Shown: in pieces, positions 8,122 through 16,381 of the stretch
How the letters are laid out: the number at the start of each line of letters is the position of its first letter
Numbering within the stretch: the stretch's first letter is position 1
From: Fen-671 sp963794745
GTDB taxonomy: Bacteria > Actinomycetota > Acidimicrobiia > Acidimicrobiales > Palsa-688
Direction of reading: 5' to 3'
DNA length: 64,000 nucleotides
Assembly (NCBI GenBank): GCA_963794745.1
Contig: CAWCEZ010000010.1
Span: forward strand, 434,001 to 498,000
Translations under genes and position numbers: made by a program
Notes under the pieces: generated by a model
Seen by the model: the letters and a program-made list of their open reading frames with translations, nothing else
Databases searched by the model: none
What the model was told of the DNA's origin: nothing

Positions 8122-9054
8122 TCAGGTGGGTTTGTGCCCGGGCGCGGCTCCACCCGCTCCGGCCAACCAAAGCTTGAGTCCTTCGGCATTGCTATGTAGA
8201 CCGTTCAGGGTCTCCATGCGGCGGCGCTGATCGGGCTCGATCGCATCGAGCTCGGCACCAAAGCGTTCCCGGAGAGCATCCTCGACATCTCGGCCCGACC
8301 GCCATGCGGCCTCGGCAACACCCGCCCATTCGCGCAGGACATCCCCGGCATCTTCCAGCGCCGCGACCGCATCGCCCGGCAACAGGCCGTAATGCGCGAG
8401 GGCGAGCGTGCTGGGGCGGCGACCAGCGAAGCGGCTAAGGCTGTCGAGCGCCTGGTCGAGGTCGAAGTCGGCAGGCGGGGTCGCCGGGCGCAGGACCCCT
8501 GCGTCGGGCAGTCGCACGCCCACCGCATCGCCGACGAAAAGGGCTCCCGTAGCGCTGTCATGCAGGGCCAGGTGGTGTTTGGCGTGCCCCGGTGAGTGGA
8601 CCGTAGTAAGAGTGCGACCACCGCCGATATCGATCTCCTCGCCGTCGTCCAAAGCTCTCACGCGCGCCGGGTCGGTCGGCTCCAACCGGCCGTACAGCGA
8701 GTCGAGCGCGGCGCCGTACACAGTCGCGGCTGAGGCAACGAGGCGGCCCGGGTCGGCGAGATGGCGCGCACCTCTTGGGTGGACCAAGACGCTTGCTTTG
8801 GGGAACGCTCTGGCGATATCGCCGACACCGCCGGCGTGGTCCAAGTGGATGTGGGTGACGACGATCGCGGCGAGGTCATTAGGGCCTAGGCCATGGTCTG
8901 TGAGAGCTTTCAGCACTACAGGGACCGAGCTTTGGCTACCGGTTTCGACCAGCACCGGGGAAGGCCCTTCGACGAGGTAGCCCGCCGTTACCCGGTCCCA
9001 GCCACCAAGCAGGGTGTCGATCTCCAGCAACCCGGGCATCACATAGCTGCTCAT
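8122..9054 (-). CDS. Metallo-beta-lactamase fold hydrolase
   Basis: About 310 residues. The zinc motif is T-H-I-H-L-D-H-A-G-G, with later ligands in H-S-P-G-H-A-K-H-H and F-V-G-D-A-V-G, so both metal sites look intact. A helical C-terminal part follows. The fold is shared by glyoxalase II, lactonases and many unknown hydrolases; no substrate can be assigned. The open frame extends to 9087, but ATG 9054 (MSSYVMPGLLEIDTLLGG) is where the conserved fold begins. It is divergent from the MFS carrier that follows. Confidence 0.8.
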   Translation of the reverse strand: MSSYVMPGLLEIDTLLGGWDRVTAGYLVEGPSPVLVETGSQSSVPVVLKALTDHGLGPNDLAAIVVTHIHLDHAGGVGDIARAFPKASVLVHPRGARHLADPGRLVASAATVYGAALDSLYGRLEPTDPARVRALDDGEEIDIGGGRTLTTVHSPGHAKHHLALHDSATGALFVGDAVGVRLPDAGVLRPATPPADFDLDQALDSLSRFAGRRPSTLALAHYGLLPGDAVAALEDAGDVLREWAGVAEAAWRSGRDVEDALRERFGAELDAIEPDQRRRMETLNGLHSNAEGLKLWLAGAGGAAPGHKPT

Positions 9055-9134
9055 GCCGGAACGATATCGCCCGCCGCAACGTTGCACAGCGAGAGAGCCC
9101 GGGGCGGAGAGCCGCCCGCGGGGAGGTTGGCAGG

Positions 9135-10772
9135 TTGTTACCTAGGATCAAAAACGTAAGAGTGCGCCCGGTTGAGACGGTCCACAGCGAAGTCTCGGCG
9201 TTGGTGGGACGCGTAACGACTCGGGTCGGCGGCCCCGCCCGCCTGCGTGTCGTGCTACTGCTCGCCGGGGTGCTCAGCCTGCAAAGTGCCGACATCGGCA
9301 CGATCGGGGCGCTCGCTGAGGAGCTGGAAAAGGCGCTCCGGGCCAACAACACCCAACTCGGCTTGCTCACCACAGCCGCTTCGCTCGTCGGGGCGGTCGC
9401 CGCCTTGCCGGTTGGCGTCCTGGCGGACCGCTCCAACCGGGTGAGGCTGCTCGTGTGGGCGACGGCGGCGTGGTCGGTTGGCATGGCGGCCTCGGGTTTC
9501 GCTGACGGGTACTTGATGCTCCTGCTCACCCGGCTGGCACTTGGCGCAGTCATCGGGGTCTCAGGGCCCGTCGTGGCATCGCTGACCGGCGACCTCTTCC
9601 CCGCCAAAGAACGGGCGCGGATCTACGGCATGGTGCTCACAGGCGAACTGCTCGGCTCGGGCCTCGGGCTCGTAATCTCGGCCGAGCTCGGGGCGGCGGC
9701 TGGTTGGCGTGCGCCATTTTTCGTACTGGCTGTCCCAAGCCTCGTGCTCGCGTTCCTGATACACCGGCTCCTGCCGGAACCGGCCCGCGGGGGCCAGAGC
9801 TGGCTCTACCCGGGAGCCGAGGAGATCAAGGCCGCCGGGGCGGTGGCTGCGGAGCCGGGCCCGTCACCGGTGTCCCCTGTCGCGGGGACCGGTCAAGACC
9901 TCGGGATCACGCCGCCGCTGGGCACCTCAGAGGTACGTCGCCAGGCACGGGAGCGAGCCGACGTCGAGCCGGACCAGCGGCTCGTGCTGCGCCAGGACCC
10001 TGCCCAGTTATCACCATGGGCGGCGGGGCGGTACGTGCTGCGGGTAAGGAGCAACCTGGTGCTAATCGCGGCATCGGTGCTCGGTAATTTCTTCCTGGCG
10101 GGGATCCAGGCCTTTGCCCTGCTTTACGTAGAGACTCATTTCGGCGTCAGCCAGGCGCTGGGGACCGGTGTCCTCGTCGTGATCGGAGCTGGCGCGATCG
10201 TTGGGACACTTCTCGGGGGCCGCTTGGCCGACCGCCTCGTCGGCAGGAAGATCGCCGACGGTCGTGTCCTGCTCGCCGGGTTCACGTTCGTGGGGGCCGC
10301 CATTGTTTTCCTCCCCGGGCTGGCCGTGAGCAGCCTGCTCGTGGCAGTCCCGTTCTTCCTTATCGCAGTTGTGTTTGTTTCTGCACCGAGCGCGCCGCTC
10401 GCGGCTGCTCGCCTCGACGTGGTCCCATCGGGGCTCTGGGGTCGCGCCGAAGCTGTACGCACTTTTGCCCGCAGTTTGCTCCAGGGTTTCGCGCCGTTGC
10501 TCTTCGGCTACGTGTCGTCACTATTGGGTGGGCCTCACGCGAACCTAGGTGCGGGGCTGAGCATCGTGCCCCACCGGGTACAGGCCGCTGCTGGGCGTGG
10601 CCTCGAGTACACCTTCATGATCATGTTGGTCCCGCTGCTGGCCGCGGGCGCATTGCTGTTGTTCAGCCGCAGGACTTACCTCGTGGACGTGCTCACAGCT
10701 GACGTTTCGGAGCGGGCCGTAGCTCGTGAGGCTCAAAACAAAGCACGCGCAAAGCCCGTTGCCGAAAACTAG
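9135..10772 (+). CDS. MFS transporter, spinster-like
   Basis: A 545-residue major facilitator protein. The first membrane segment contains L-L-L-A-G-V-L-S-L-Q-S-A-D. Motif A is P-V-G-V-L-A-D-R-S-N-R-V-R, and G-P-V-V-A-S-L-T-G-D-L-F-P-A-K-E-R-A is the loop typical of spinster-type carriers. A long cytoplasmic loop of about 90 residues rich in Pro, Gly and Glu separates the two halves. The substrate is unknown. The open frame starts at TTG 9135; GTG 9162 is an equally possible start, with a TAGGAT -10 box at 9143-9148 ahead of it. Confidence 0.85.
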   Translation: MLPRIKNVRVRPVETVHSEVSALVGRVTTRVGGPARLRVVLLLAGVLSLQSADIGTIGALAEELEKALRANNTQLGLLTTAASLVGAVAALPVGVLADRSNRVRLLVWATAAWSVGMAASGFADGYLMLLLTRLALGAVIGVSGPVVASLTGDLFPAKERARIYGMVLTGELLGSGLGLVISAELGAAAGWRAPFFVLAVPSLVLAFLIHRLLPEPARGGQSWLYPGAEEIKAAGAVAAEPGPSPVSPVAGTGQDLGITPPLGTSEVRRQARERADVEPDQRLVLRQDPAQLSPWAAGRYVLRVRSNLVLIAASVLGNFFLAGIQAFALLYVETHFGVSQALGTGVLVVIGAGAIVGTLLGGRLADRLVGRKIADGRVLLAGFTFVGAAIVFLPGLAVSSLLVAVPFFLIAVVFVSAPSAPLAAARLDVVPSGLWGRAEAVRTFARSLLQGFAPLLFGYVSSLLGGPHANLGAGLSIVPHRVQAAAGRGLEYTFMIMLVPLLAAGALLLFSRRTYLVDVLTADVSERAVAREAQNKARAKPVAEN

Positions 10773-10780
10773 GCGCTCAT

Positions 10781-10827
10781 TTCACACCTTTGGCACTTCA
10801 CACCTTTGGCACTTCACACCTTTGGCA
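10781..10827 (+). repeat. 16-nt tandem repeat, three units, at a gene end
   Basis: Three consecutive copies of TTCACACCTTTGGCAC (the last ending T instead of C). The third copy contains the stop codon and last codons of the LLM oxidoreductase on the minus strand, so the two outer units are duplications of that gene's 3' end lying in the gap between convergent genes. Confidence 0.95.
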
Positions 10828-11746
10828 TGACGTGCCCGGCGATTAGGTCCAGCTGGTCCATGTCCTGTAGGTCGTTCAACTGCAAGTAAAACCGCGAGAC
10901 GCCCATTGCCTCGTAGACCTTGAGCCGTTCCACAACCTCGGCGACCGTCCCGACAAGCCCGCTCCCGGTGCGCAGCGTGTCCCAATCAGCCCCGCTCACG
11001 GCGGCTCGCCGGCGGGCCTCGGCTTCGTCCGCCCCGACGCCGAGGACGGCGGCGACGGAACAGACCATGGATGACGGGTCTCGACCGGCCTTGGTGCAAG
11101 CGGCACGCACCCGTTCGAACTGCTCTCGCGCTTTTTCGACCGACATGAAGGGGGTATTGAACTCGTCGGCATAGGTCGCTGCCAGCTCGGGGGTCCGCCT
11201 TGGCCCGCTGCCGCCGATGATCACGGGTGGGTGCGGGTGCTGGGCCGGGCGAGGTAATGCCGGGCAGTCCTTCAGCTGATAATGGCGTCCCTCGTACGAA
11301 AAGTGGTCGCCTTCGGGAGTGCGCCAGATCCCCGTGACGATCGCCAATTGCTCCTCGAACCGGTCGAAGCGCTCCTCGGTCCCCGGGAAGGGCACACCGT
11401 ATGCCTCATGCTCGGGTTTGAACCAGCCGGCACCGAAACCGAGCTCGACGCGCCCTCCGCTCATAACGTCCACCTCGGCCACCTGTACCGCAAGCACGCC
11501 GGGCAGGCGGAACGTAGCCGAGGTCATCAGCGTGCCGAGGCGGATGCGGCTCGTCTCACGGGCCAAACCGGCGAGGGTGACCCACGAGTCCGTTGGACCG
11601 GGGCCGGGGTCGCCCCCGCCCATCCGCAACAAGTGGTCGGAGCGGATGAAGGCGCCAAAGCCGAGCTTCTCGGCGTGTTTGGCCACCCGTAACTGGTCGT
11701 CGTAGGTTGCGCCTTGCTGGGGTTCGACCATGATGCGAAGTTCCAT
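10814..11746 (-). CDS. LLM-class F420-dependent oxidoreductase
   Basis: A 310-residue TIM-barrel protein of the luciferase-like superfamily. Visible signatures are G-F-G-A-F-I-R-S-D-H-L-L near residue 30, the T-S-R-I-R-L-G-T-L block near 68, G-R-V-E-L-G-F-G-A-G-W near 98, and P-P-V-I-I-G-G-S-G near 180. Members of this subgroup usually use coenzyme F420, but FMN cannot be excluded. The C-terminal stop lies in the third unit of a tandem repeat. The physiological substrate is not indicated by its neighbours, a divergent membrane protein and a convergent MFS gene. Confidence 0.85.
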   Translation of the reverse strand: MELRIMVEPQQGATYDDQLRVAKHAEKLGFGAFIRSDHLLRMGGGDPGPGPTDSWVTLAGLARETSRIRLGTLMTSATFRLPGVLAVQVAEVDVMSGGRVELGFGAGWFKPEHEAYGVPFPGTEERFDRFEEQLAIVTGIWRTPEGDHFSYEGRHYQLKDCPALPRPAQHPHPPVIIGGSGPRRTPELAATYADEFNTPFMSVEKAREQFERVRAACTKAGRDPSSMVCSVAAVLGVGADEAEARRRAAVSGADWDTLRTGSGLVGTVAEVVERLKVYEAMGVSRFYLQLNDLQDMDQLDLIAGHVMPKV

Positions 11747-11806
11747 CCGAGCATTCTGCCCGCTACCGCCTACTATCGCCGCAATGCACCAGGAGGCACG
11801 CTAGAC

Positions 11807-12325
11807 GTGGTCCCCGGCAGCTTCATTGCGTACTTTGCGGCAGTAACCGGAGCGGCCGGAGCGCTTATCGGGCTGCTGTTCGTGTCGGTCACCCTGCGCC
11901 CTGACACCGTGTTCGGCGACAGTGCACCAGAACGAGGCCGGACTTTGGCGGCGGCGGCGTTCACCGGCCTTGTGAACACATTTTTCTTGGCAATGACCGC
12001 GCTTGTGCCGAGCGTCAACCTCGGCTACCCCGCCGTGGTCCTCGCCATCACGAGCCTGGTGAGCACAGCACGCCTTTACGGCAGGATTTCCCGCTCCGCC
12101 AGCCAGTTGGCGTACCTTTTCCTGAGCACGGCCGCGTTCGGTTTCCAACTCGTGGAAGGCGTGTACCTAATCGTGCAGCCGACCGGCAACAGCGGGGTCG
12201 AAACGCTCGCCTACGTCATGATCGGCTCGATGGCCATTGCGCTCGGCAGAGCGTGGGCGCTCCTCCAGGGCAAGCACATGGACGAGCCGAAGAAGACGCC
12301 GGCCGGCAAGGGAGCAAGCCAATGA
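11807..12325 (+). CDS. Small integral membrane protein of unknown function
   Basis: About 172 residues from GTG 11807, chosen because AGGAGG sits at 11791-11796. There are four to five hydrophobic segments: F-I-A-Y-F-A-A-V-T-G-A-A-G-A-L-I-G near the start, one around T-G-L-V-N-T-F-F-L-A-M, one around A-V-V-L-A-I-T-S-L-V, one after Q-L-A-Y-L-F-L-S-T-A-A-F-G-F and one near V-M-I-G-S-M-A-I-A-L. The short tail is charged. I do not recognise the family. Its stop overlaps the start of the decayed dihydrofolate-reductase-like gene (ATGA), suggesting the two were once an operon. Confidence 0.7.
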   Translation: MVPGSFIAYFAAVTGAAGALIGLLFVSVTLRPDTVFGDSAPERGRTLAAAAFTGLVNTFFLAMTALVPSVNLGYPAVVLAITSLVSTARLYGRISRSASQLAYLFLSTAAFGFQLVEGVYLIVQPTGNSGVETLAYVMIGSMAIALGRAWALLQGKHMDEPKKTPAGKGASQ

Positions 12326-12926
12326 CGAAGGTAATAACAGGGCTGTCGACATCGCTTGACGGCTTCATCGCCTGAGCTGACGACAGCCCCGCGCGACCAC
12401 TAGGGACCGGCGGCGAAAGGACCTTCGACTGGTTCAGGGACGGTGGCACGCCTAGCCGTTTCTACGGGTGGATGAGAATGTCCGCGCCCTCGGCGGAGTT
12501 CTTCGACAACCACGCCGGCAGCGTGGGCGCGATCATCGCGGGGGCGCACCTACGACATTTCCGGGGCGTGGGGAGGCCAGGGGCCGCTGCCCGGGGTACC
12601 TCTGTTCGCAATGACCCATCACGTCCCTGAGACTGTCCCGGCAGGCGAGCCGCCGTAAACGTTCGTCACGGGCGGCATCGAGGAGGCGGTTTCGCAGGCC
12701 CGGGAGGCTGCCAAGGGCAAGGATGCGAGCTATGGGGACCACGATCGTCCAACAGTGCCCTCGGGCGGGCCTCCTCGACGGGCTGACGATCTCCCTGGTG
12801 CCAGTCGTGCTCGGGCGCGGCGTGCGCCTAATAGACGGGACCGGGGCTGGGAGCGTGGACCTGGAACTTGCCGGTGTCGTCGACGCGCCTGGCGTCACCC
12901 ATTTGACCTACCGGGTCGTCAAGTAG
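12322..12926 (+). pseudogene. Decayed dihydrofolate reductase/RibD-C family gene
   Basis: The remnant starts M-T-K-V-I-T-G-L-S-T-S-L-D-G-F-I-A, the usual N-terminus of this family, and ends in a good C-terminal piece: V-P-V-V-L-G-R-G-V-R-L-I-D-G. Between them are an in-frame TGA at about 12373, a TAA near 12656, and at least two frame changes (an extra G near 12540 and one near 12730). With two stops and two shifts this looks like real decay rather than one sequencing slip. The ATG overlaps the preceding stop. Confidence 0.8.
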
Positions 12927-13017
12927 CTGGGACGCGCTCCCGATCGGGGTCAAGGGTGAACTTCCGGCACCGGGCTAGTCTGGCTGTTGACGCCCGCTGA
13001 GGGAGGTGAGGACCGGG

Positions 13018-13770
13018 ATGTGGAGGCACAAGGCACAGAACGCTGCCCCCGAACTTGTACATTGCTCTTTCTGCGGGAAATCGCAAAACGAGGTAAAGAA
13101 GATCCTTGCCGGCCCTGGCGCCTTCATCTGCGATGAATGCATAGGGCTCGCGGTGGACGCCCTCGAGGAAGAAGGCCTCCCGTTGGGTTCGGCCGACCCC
13201 GACAGGCATGTCTATGTCCAGATCCCGGTGCCGGCGCAGAGGTCGGCCGTGCCGACGGACGCCCGGATAGGCGAGCTCTTGTACCTGGTCGGGGTCGACT
13301 CGGAGGGAAGGACGGACACGGTGCCGGTCCGCCTGCTGAGGCGCGAACCTGCCGACGACGAGGGGTGGGTCCTTCTCCAGCTCCGCTGTATCAAAGAATC
13401 GGCCGTCGTCATCGCCTCGCTGATAGCTAGTACCCGGCCCTTCACGATCCTTCGGGTATTGGGCCAGCCGGGCTCCGAGGGCCTGTTCGCTCGGGTCACC
13501 GAGCCCCCCTCGCTGCCCGGGCCCACTGAGCTCTCCCGGCCCAAAGAAGCGTGGTCCAGTGAGCCTTGGCCCGAAGACCCGTTCGCGGCAGGCGCGTCGC
13601 CTGAAGAGGCCCGGCCCAAAGGAGCGGTCCCTCAAAGAGCTGTGGCGAAAGCGGATAGGCCCCAGCAGGATAAGCCCGCTGCCGGAACGGCAGATGGCCC
13701 GGCGCAGGACGACACGCCTCCGCACGGGACCGCGCGGGTCGAGATTTCCCCTAAGTGGAGCTCTGCCTAA
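13018..13770 (+). CDS. ClpX-type C4 zinc-finger protein without an ATPase domain
   Basis: About 250 residues. The N-terminus carries a ClpX-type zinc-binding domain: H-C-S-F-C-G-K-S-Q-N-E-V-K-K-I-L-A-G then C-D-E-C-I-G-L-A. In ClpX this domain dimerises and contacts adaptors and substrates. Here no AAA+ domain follows. A second domain of about 110 residues contains L-Y-L-V-G-V-D-S and V-L-L-Q-L-R-C, and the last 90 residues are a Pro/Glu/Ala-rich, probably disordered tail. A role as an adaptor or regulator is only a guess. ATG 13018 follows GGGAGG at 13001-13006; a GTG at 13006 is possible. A TAGTCT box lies at 12976-12981. Confidence 0.75.
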   Translation: MWRHKAQNAAPELVHCSFCGKSQNEVKKILAGPGAFICDECIGLAVDALEEEGLPLGSADPDRHVYVQIPVPAQRSAVPTDARIGELLYLVGVDSEGRTDTVPVRLLRREPADDEGWVLLQLRCIKESAVVIASLIASTRPFTILRVLGQPGSEGLFARVTEPPSLPGPTELSRPKEAWSSEPWPEDPFAAGASPEEARPKGAVPQRAVAKADRPQQDKPAAGTADGPAQDDTPPHGTARVEISPKWSSA

Positions 13771-13791
13771 AGGAGGCGGCGCGGCCGGCTG

Positions 13792-15363
13792 TCAGCCTTC
13801 GCCGCCCTCACGGCGTTCCTCGCCGTCCGAAGATGGGATTGCCGCCACCGTGGCCGCGATAAGCAGCAGCAATAGGCCGATCAACACGAGCCTGATCTTG
13901 TGCGGCAGCGACGAAGGCCGGGGCGGCGGGGGCACTGTGTTCAGCGGGGTCGTCTCGCGTTTGGCAGGCCCATGCGCGGTCTGCGTCGTGCTCCCGTTCG
14001 GCATCGTGAGCTCAAGAGGTGACAGCGTCAACGGCAGTTCGACCTTGCTCGTAACCGGTTTCGCCCCATTGAGGCTGATGCTGGCTACTGCGTTGACGTC
14101 GACTGTGAGCGTCCCGGTATAAACCTCGGTGGACTGGGACACCTGGGCCGCGACAGCTTGGATCCGGGCCAGGTCCAGTGTGGTGGCCAGGTCGACGCGG
14201 CCATCCTTCAACGGGGTGGGCCCAACCAGAGGAAGACTGATCTGCCAGCCGTTCTCCCCCGATACAACGGCGCCCAACCGGACGGTGCCGCGAACCGAAG
14301 ACGCGGGAGCATCAGTTGAATAAAAGTAGGAAATACCCAGCCGGTTGACCAGTTTGAGGAAGACCGGGTCGCCCGTTGCGATCCTGCCACTCGGGTATGT
14401 GGCGCTCGCGGGGGTACGGGCGTCGTAAGCGAGCACGCCGGTCTGGGTGAACACCGGGGCCGTAGGCGCGGGCGGCGGCGACCCGATCAGGAACGACAAG
14501 CCAAGTGCGATACCGACGATCACTGCTAGCCCGGCGAAGATCTCCCAAGGAGCGGGCGGGCGGCGGCTTGCGGGCGCAGAGCCCGTGGCAGGCGCTACGG
14601 GTGCCGCTCCGGGTCGCGCTTGCTGGCCAACGGTCGCCCGGGCAAGCGCCGGGCCCGCCGACGAGCGCAGCAGGGGGCTGACCGACCCACCCCAGGGGCC
14701 GACTGCCGAGGCGGGTACCTTGGCCCGCGCAGCGCCAGCAGCTGTAGTTACACCAGCCCATGGGCCTGCGCCCGACGGTCGCAGCAGCGGGCTGACGACC
14801 GTTCTCCCAACTCCGGGGCTGAGTAGGGCCGCTACCGGGGCCGCTGACGTGCCACGAGGCTCGACGGCCGGCCTGCGACGAGGCTCGGTGGCTGGCCTGC
14901 GACGGGGCTCAACCACGAGGCTGACCAAGACAACGACCATTATCAGTGCGAGCAGGGCCCGCAGCTCGGGCGACGTCATCAGGGCCCCGACCTTGGGGAT
15001 GTGAAGGACCGCGTGCCCGATGACCTGGCTAGCTGTCGGGTGGAGAGGGTCGACCGAGTGGTTGTTGTCGCCCTTCATGACAAACCCTGAGGAGGCGTTA
15101 CCGCCGACGATGCGGTGTAGCACGACCGTATGGCCACCGAGGTCGCCGTGGTACGCAACGATCTCGCCGACGTGGTAGGAACTGGCCGGCTCGATCACCA
15201 CGAGGTCGCCGGTGTGGTACAGGGGCTCCATGCTGATCCCGCTGGTGACGACGTAGCCCACCCGGCCCGTAAGAACGCCGCCCGCGCCAAGCAGTACGAG
15301 CAGCACCGCAGTGACACCGAACAGGCGTCGCCACTGCTTGGAGCGGGTCGAGGGTCGTTTCAT
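13792..15363 (-). CDS. SipW-like signal peptidase I fused to a DUF5305-like domain
   Basis: A 523-residue membrane protein. After a first membrane helix (about 15-35) comes a type I signal peptidase core with the catalytic serine in S-G-I-S-M-E-P-L-Y and the partner histidine of the SipW/ER type in V-V-L-H-R-I-V (instead of lysine). V-M-K-G-D-N-N-H-S-V-D-P follows. A second helix and a Pro/Arg/Ala linker with an E-P-R-R-R-P repeat lead to a third helix near residue 280. The C-terminal half (F-T-Q-T-G-V-L-A-Y-D, N-R-L-G-I-S-Y-F-Y) resembles the DUF5305 domain of SipW-type loci, then a last helix. It lies beside a secreted protein that may be its substrate. Confidence 0.8.
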   Translation of the reverse strand: MKRPSTRSKQWRRLFGVTAVLLVLLGAGGVLTGRVGYVVTSGISMEPLYHTGDLVVIEPASSYHVGEIVAYHGDLGGHTVVLHRIVGGNASSGFVMKGDNNHSVDPLHPTASQVIGHAVLHIPKVGALMTSPELRALLALIMVVVLVSLVVEPRRRPATEPRRRPAVEPRGTSAAPVAALLSPGVGRTVVSPLLRPSGAGPWAGVTTAAGAARAKVPASAVGPWGGSVSPLLRSSAGPALARATVGQQARPGAAPVAPATGSAPASRRPPAPWEIFAGLAVIVGIALGLSFLIGSPPPAPTAPVFTQTGVLAYDARTPASATYPSGRIATGDPVFLKLVNRLGISYFYSTDAPASSVRGTVRLGAVVSGENGWQISLPLVGPTPLKDGRVDLATTLDLARIQAVAAQVSQSTEVYTGTLTVDVNAVASISLNGAKPVTSKVELPLTLSPLELTMPNGSTTQTAHGPAKRETTPLNTVPPPPRPSSLPHKIRLVLIGLLLLLIAATVAAIPSSDGEERREGGEG

Positions 15364-15427
15364 ACCGTTGCGTTAAATCGACGTGTGATGCCGTGCCATT
15401 GAGCCGTTTCAGCTATCCCGGTAAAGC

Positions 15428-15460
15428 CCAGTGGCCCGTCCCAACGGGACGGGCCACTGG
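15428..15460 (-). terminator. Perfect 15-bp hairpin after the secreted-protein gene
   Basis: CCAGTGGCCCGTCCC and its exact complement enclose a 3-base loop (15443-15445). It lies between the end of the secreted gene at 15512 and the signal peptidase start at 15363. There is no T tract. It may terminate most transcripts of the abundant secreted product while letting a little reading into the peptidase gene through. Confidence 0.75.
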
Positions 15461-15511
15461 ATGGGCCTAGCTACCGGGACCAGCTGGTCCGGACGGCTAA
15501 CAGCACCGGTC

Positions 15512-15994
15512 CTAGATACCCGGCTGGACCGGCGGGACGGTGACCGTGATGCTCGTCACGTCAAGGGCGTAGCCCTGTCCGCTGTAGAGGGCACTGGGGT
15601 TAGCGACGGTGCAGGTCGATGCGCTTGAGGCGATCGCAGTGCATGTCCAGTCGGCCGCGAGGTACTCATAAGCGGCGTCGGAGCCACCGTCAGTACCGGT
15701 GAACGAAATGACCGGGACCAGACCGACAGCGTTGTTGTCGGCAAAGGTCAGGGTCACACCCTCTACCTCGGTGTCGCTGGACGCGCCCGCCGCGGGGGTC
15801 GGGTTGGCATAGGTGTAGGCGATCTCGTTCAAGGTCGTGCCGGCGTCGTTCTGGATTACGGTACCGCCGACAAACTGCAGCGTGCCCGCCGAGTCAGTAA
15901 GGCCAGCTCCGGTGAATGCGACACCTCCGGCCATGACGACACCCAAAAGGGCAGAAACGCCGGCCACTACCTTGACGCGCTTGGATAGGTACAT
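15512..15994 (-). CDS. Secreted protein, possible SipW-type substrate
   Basis: A 160-residue exported protein. ATG 15994 is chosen because AGGAGG sits eight bases upstream. The N-terminus (K-R-V-K-V-V-A-G-V-S-A-L-L-G-V-V-M-A) is a signal peptide, followed by G-G-V-A-F-T-G-A-G-L-T-D-S-A-G-T, which loosely resembles the processing region of TasA/camelysin-like proteins cut by SipW. The mature part is acidic, rich in Thr, Ser and Val, with two cysteines near the end (W-T-C-T-A, S-T-C-T-V), and looks like a small beta-sandwich. The SipW-like gene lies immediately downstream, so a pilus, matrix or surface-layer role is plausible but unproven. Confidence 0.65.
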   Translation of the reverse strand: MYLSKRVKVVAGVSALLGVVMAGGVAFTGAGLTDSAGTLQFVGGTVIQNDAGTTLNEIAYTYANPTPAAGASSDTEVEGVTLTFADNNAVGLVPVISFTGTDGGSDAAYEYLAADWTCTAIASSASTCTVANPSALYSGQGYALDVTSITVTVPPVQPGI

Positions 15995-16381
15995 TGGGGA
16001 AACCTCCTCTGATGTAGAAGACCGGCAACACGACGGCCCGTTTGTCACTTGCGAGGACACTGATCGTCGCCTCTTAGCGCCCTCTTAGGTAATGGCTCGC
16101 GGCCCCGGAGGATTAGGCCCGAAAACGGTTCTTAAAGGAAATTCGCGAAATTGCGAGCTCAGCGCGCCGAAATACCGGAACTGCGTCATTGGCTCTGTTA
16201 CTAAGCACGACGCGCTTTGCTAAAGCACTCCCGCTCGAGGCCCGCTCGGCGCACGGTCCACCACGCCGGCCCACCCCCCGGGGCCGGGTAGCTCTTCCGG
16301 GCGCTCCTGACCCCCTGGGCCGTTGGATCTAGTATTCCGCGGATCACCAGGAAGCCCGAGGAACCAACAAGAGGAGGAGCG
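15995..16381. other. Intergenic region between divergent exported-protein genes
   Basis: This 387-base gap separates the secreted-protein gene from the nucleoside-binding-protein gene. It contains a short direct repeat of CCTCTTAG(G/C) near 16073-16092, which may be part of the leftward promoter, and a TAGTAT -10-like box at 16330-16335 for the rightward gene. GAGGAGGAG lies just before ATG 16382. I see no convincing -35 box, riboswitch or small gene. Confidence 0.4.

Noticed and set aside
10782..10826. Tandem repeat considered as a CRISPR array or attachment site
   Set aside because: Units are contiguous with no spacers, only 16 nt long, and derive from the end of the neighbouring gene.
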